From Streptomyces sp. MUM 203J (GTDB lineage: Bacteria; Actinomycetota; Actinomycetes; Streptomycetales; Streptomycetaceae), in NCBI RefSeq assembly GCF_022414595.1, contig NZ_JADWYO010000026.1:1-64000 (forward strand): a DNA stretch of 64,000 bases, given 5' to 3'. The notes under the pieces are model-generated. The model saw only the letters and a list, made by a program, of their open reading frames with translations, was not told the DNA's origin and made no database searches. Positions 61,809-64,000 of this stretch are shown piece by piece. The first letter of the stretch is position 1. Each line of letters begins with the position of its first letter. The position numbers and the translations under genes are program-made.

Positions 61809-63092
61809 GTGACCGTGATGCAGGAGTCCCCTGCGGACACCGAGGCCGAGATCCTCGGGCTGTACCGCGCCCATCTGAGCAAAGGCAGGGCCACACTGGC
61901 CGAGCTGTTCGGCAGCCATATGGAGGTGGCCTCGCAGGGCGCCTGGCTGACCACGGGTGACGGCGAGCGGTTCCTCAACGCGGGCGGGTACGGGGTGTTC
62001 ATCATGGGCGCCCGGCACCCCCTCGTCATGGAGGAGGTGGAGCGCCAGCTGCGCACCCACCCCACCGCGACCCGCATCCTGCTGGAGCCGACCGTGGCCC
62101 GGGCCGCCGAGGCACTGGTGTCGGTGATGCCGCCGGGCCTGGACCGGGTGCACTTCGGGCTGTCGGGCGCCGAGGCGGTCGAGACCGGGCTGAAGCTCGC
62201 CCGCGCCAACGGCCGCAAGCGGACGGTGTCCATGACGGGCGGCTACCACGGCAAGACACTGGGCGCCCTGTCGGCCACCGCCAAGGACGTCTACCAGCGG
62301 CCCTTCCGGCCGCTCCTCCCGGACTTCCGGCACCTGCCGTTCGGTGACGCGGACGCCCTCAAGGAGGAGCTGGCCGCGCACCCCGGCGAGGTGTGCGTCA
62401 TCCTGGAGCCGGTCCAGGGCGAGGGCGGTGTGATCATCCCGCCGGCCGGATATCTCAAGCGGGTCGAGGAACTGGTCCGCGAGTACGACGGGTTCCTGAT
62501 CCTGGACGAGGTGCAGTCCGGTTTCGGGCGGCTGGGCGAGTGGTGGGGTGCCGACATCGAGGGTGTCGTCCCCGACGTACTGCTCGCCGGGAAGGCGCTG
62601 GGCGGCGGCGTCATGCCGGTCTCGGCCGCCGTCGCCACCCGCAAGGCGTTCCGGCCCTTCGACAAGGACCCGTACGTGCACACCGCGACCTTCTCCGGCC
62701 AGCCGGTGCTGATGGCGGCGGTCCAGGGCGCGGTCCGGGCCGTGAAGGAGGAGCGGCTGGCGACCAGGGCCACCGACCTGGGCGCGGTCCTTCTCCCCCG
62801 GATCGCGGAGATCGCCCGCCGCAACATCCCCGATCTGGTGGTCGACGTGCGCGGACGCGGTCTGCTCATCGGCGTCGAGCTGGTCGAGGCGGGGCTGGCC
62901 GGGGAGCTGCTGATCGAGCTGTTCAACCACGGGGTGGTCGCCAACCACTCCATGAACGGCAGCTCGGTGGTGCGGTTCACCCCGCCGGCCGTGATGAGCG
63001 ACACCGACGTGGAATTCCTCCTCAACTCCTTTGACCTGGCCACCCGCGACCTGGTGAGCGGCGCGGCCACGATGCCGGAAGGCGGTAACTGA
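61809..63092 (+). CDS. Class III PLP-dependent aminotransferase of the cluster
   Basis: 427 residues; GTG 61809 is 8 nt after TGGAG, better placed than GTG 61800. Landmarks: FLNAGGYGVFIMGARHPLVMEEVERQL, HFGLSGAEAVETGLKLARANGRKRTVSMTGGYHGKTLGALS, LEPVQGEGGVIIPPAGYL, LILDEVQSGFGRLGEWWG, and the Schiff-base Lys in LLAGKALGGGVMPVSA. All PLP residues are present. Related enzymes act on terminal aldehydes or omega-amines. Beside the ALDH it could aminate a chain-end aldehyde. Only two nt separate its stop from the START-domain gene. Confidence 0.9.
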   Translation: MTVMQESPADTEAEILGLYRAHLSKGRATLAELFGSHMEVASQGAWLTTGDGERFLNAGGYGVFIMGARHPLVMEEVERQLRTHPTATRILLEPTVARAAEALVSVMPPGLDRVHFGLSGAEAVETGLKLARANGRKRTVSMTGGYHGKTLGALSATAKDVYQRPFRPLLPDFRHLPFGDADALKEELAAHPGEVCVILEPVQGEGGVIIPPAGYLKRVEELVREYDGFLILDEVQSGFGRLGEWWGADIEGVVPDVLLAGKALGGGVMPVSAAVATRKAFRPFDKDPYVHTATFSGQPVLMAAVQGAVRAVKEERLATRATDLGAVLLPRIAEIARRNIPDLVVDVRGRGLLIGVELVEAGLAGELLIELFNHGVVANHSMNGSSVVRFTPPAVMSDTDVEFLLNSFDLATRDLVSGAATMPEGGN

Positions 63093-63094
63093 TC

Positions 63095-63577
63095 GTGCGG
63101 CATGTCGAACTGGACGCCCTGATACCCGCGGAGCAGGCGGCGGCGGTCTTCACCGCCGTACAGCGCTGGGAGAAGTACCCGGAGCTGGCTCCGCACGTGA
63201 ACGCCACCACCGTGCACGCCGCCCATCCGGCGGCCGACGCGAGCTCCAGCTGGGAGCTGCACTTCCGCAGCGGGCTGCTGCGCTGGACCGAGGACGACAC
63301 GTTCCTGCCGGAGGCGAACGAGATCCGCTTCCAGCAGTCGGACGGCGACTTCGACAGCTTCGGCGGGAGCTGGAGCTTCGCCCAGGAAGGGGCCGACGTC
63401 GCAGTGCGCTTCGAGGCCGAGTTCGACTTCGGCATCCCCAGCCTGGAGGGCATCCTCGACCCGATCGCGGAGCGGGTGATCAAGGAGACCGTCGCCTGGG
63501 CCCTGACCGGCCTGTTCCCCGGCACCCGGATCTCCGGGGGCGTCGAACTGACCACGCCGGCCGCGGTCGGCGCCTGA
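63095..63577 (+). CDS. START/SRPBCC-fold cyclase-like protein
   Basis: 160 residues from GTG 63095, with GGAAGGCGG inside the end of the aminotransferase gene. MRHVELDALIPAEQAAAVFTAVQRWEKYPELAPHV is the opening of polyketide cyclase/COQ10-type START proteins, followed by SSWELHFRSGLLRWTEDDTFLPEANEIRFQQSDGDFDSFGGSWSF and a long C-terminal helix (LDPIAERVIKETVAWALTGLF). Such proteins bind a greasy ligand and can act as aromatase/cyclases. Here it could guide ring closure of an amino-polyketide; that is inference. Confidence 0.8.
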   Translation: MRHVELDALIPAEQAAAVFTAVQRWEKYPELAPHVNATTVHAAHPAADASSSWELHFRSGLLRWTEDDTFLPEANEIRFQQSDGDFDSFGGSWSFAQEGADVAVRFEAEFDFGIPSLEGILDPIAERVIKETVAWALTGLFPGTRISGGVELTTPAAVGA

Positions 63578-63620
63578 CCGCCGGCCGCCCGCCGCCATCC
63601 GGGAAGCGAGCTGAACGACC

Positions 63621-64000
63621 ATGGACCAGGCAAACCCCTTCGAGACCCCACGCACCTACTCACTGCACCGGGCCGAGTATCTGGTGGGGTTCGCCGTCAC
63701 CACCGGCCTGATGATCGCCCACTTCGACGAGATCCGCTGGCTGCCCGCCATCGGGCTGTTCCTCTACATCGACCTGATCGGCTATCTGCCGGGCGCGGTC
63801 GCCTTCCGGCGCAGCGGCGGCAGACCGATCGCCAAGACGTACTACGTGCTCTACAACGTGATGCACAGCCTCATCACCCAGGCCGCCGTGGCCGCGCTGT
63901 GGTGCTGGCTGATCGGGCCCGAGTGGGCGCTGCTGGTGCTGCCGTTCCATCTGTTCGGCGACCGGGGCCTGTTCGGCAACTTCATGAAGTCGTTCGCGCT
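63621..64000 (+). CDS. Membrane protein (partial, runs off right edge)
   Basis: ATG 63621 with GGGAAGCGAG upstream; 126 residues are visible with no stop. Hydrophobic segments are AEYLVGFAVTTGLMIAH, IGLFLYIDLIGYLPGAVAF, and AAVAALWCWLIGP running into ALLVLPFHLFGDRG. Conserved-looking polar residues within them (AHFDEIRW, YNVMHSLITQ, FHLFGDRGLFGN) suggest a membrane enzyme or binding protein rather than a simple transporter. No family recognised. It is co-directional with and 43 nt from the START-domain gene, so it is part of the plus-strand operon. Confidence 0.65.
   Translation, partial: MDQANPFETPRTYSLHRAEYLVGFAVTTGLMIAHFDEIRWLPAIGLFLYIDLIGYLPGAVAFRRSGGRPIAKTYYVLYNVMHSLITQAAVAALWCWLIGPEWALLVLPFHLFGDRGLFGNFMKSFA

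Overview
The window reads as an actinomycete chromosome, almost certainly Streptomyces. GC is very high with strong third-position GC bias. GTG starts are common, and intergenic hairpins and a Streptomyces-type intergenic repeat are present. The left part carries the conserved neighbourhood nrdJ-nrdR-lexA, dinG-like helicase, hflX, rsh, dapF, miaA, miaB, which I recognise from Streptomyces chromosomes. All assignments come from reading the sequence and remembered family motifs; no database search was run.

Layout, part 1 (1-37.3 kb, core genome). From the left edge: a truncated ABC ATPase, a Nudix protein with its own palindromic operator, a glycogen-debranching-like protein and a DUF4192 protein. 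The last is divergent from a RecQ helicase carrying a C-terminal phosphoribosyltransferase-like tail. Small conserved proteins, RNase HII, an ADP-ribosylglycohydrolase, a DUF1152 protein and a TerD protein follow. Next come the B12-dependent ribonucleotide reductase nrdJ and its repressor nrdR (two NrdR boxes), divergent from lexA (SOS box), then a DinG-like helicase, an aminotransferase, a secreted protease, hflX, an M1 peptidase and an RSH protein. The section closes with dapF, miaA, small Streptomyces proteins, an extradiol-dioxygenase-like protein and miaB.

Layout, part 2 (37.3 kb to beyond the right edge, biosynthetic gene cluster). A hairpin after the HAD gene separates miaB from the cluster. 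First is a gamma-butyrolactone-type control cassette: an AfsA/ScbA-like synthase, a divergent ScbR-like receptor with a perfect 22-bp operator between them, and a second TetR regulator. A long minus-strand arm then carries an acyl carrier protein, a single-module type I PKS, an AMP-ligase fused to a luciferase-like monooxygenase, a thioesterase with a Cys nucleophile, a P450, an MFS exporter, an alpha/beta-hydrolase lacking its nucleophilic Ser, a diacylglycerol-kinase-like protein, an NTF2-like protein and a MmgE/PrpD protein. The divergent plus-strand arm carries an aldehyde dehydrogenase, an acyl-CoA dehydrogenase, a class III aminotransferase, a START/SRPBCC protein and a membrane protein that runs off the window.

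How the cluster may work (inference): an acyl chain is activated by the ligase or built by the PKS on carrier proteins, then oxidised by LLM, P450 and acyl-CoA dehydrogenase enzymes. The ALDH plus aminotransferase pair could convert an acyl or aldehyde end into an amine, and the START-domain protein could help cyclise it. Several cluster promoters carry 11-bp-period direct repeats of a GTCAG core, the geometry of SARP activator sites, although no SARP gene lies in the window. The cluster therefore looks like an undescribed, hormone- and SARP-controlled single-module polyketide (possibly polyketide-amine) pathway.
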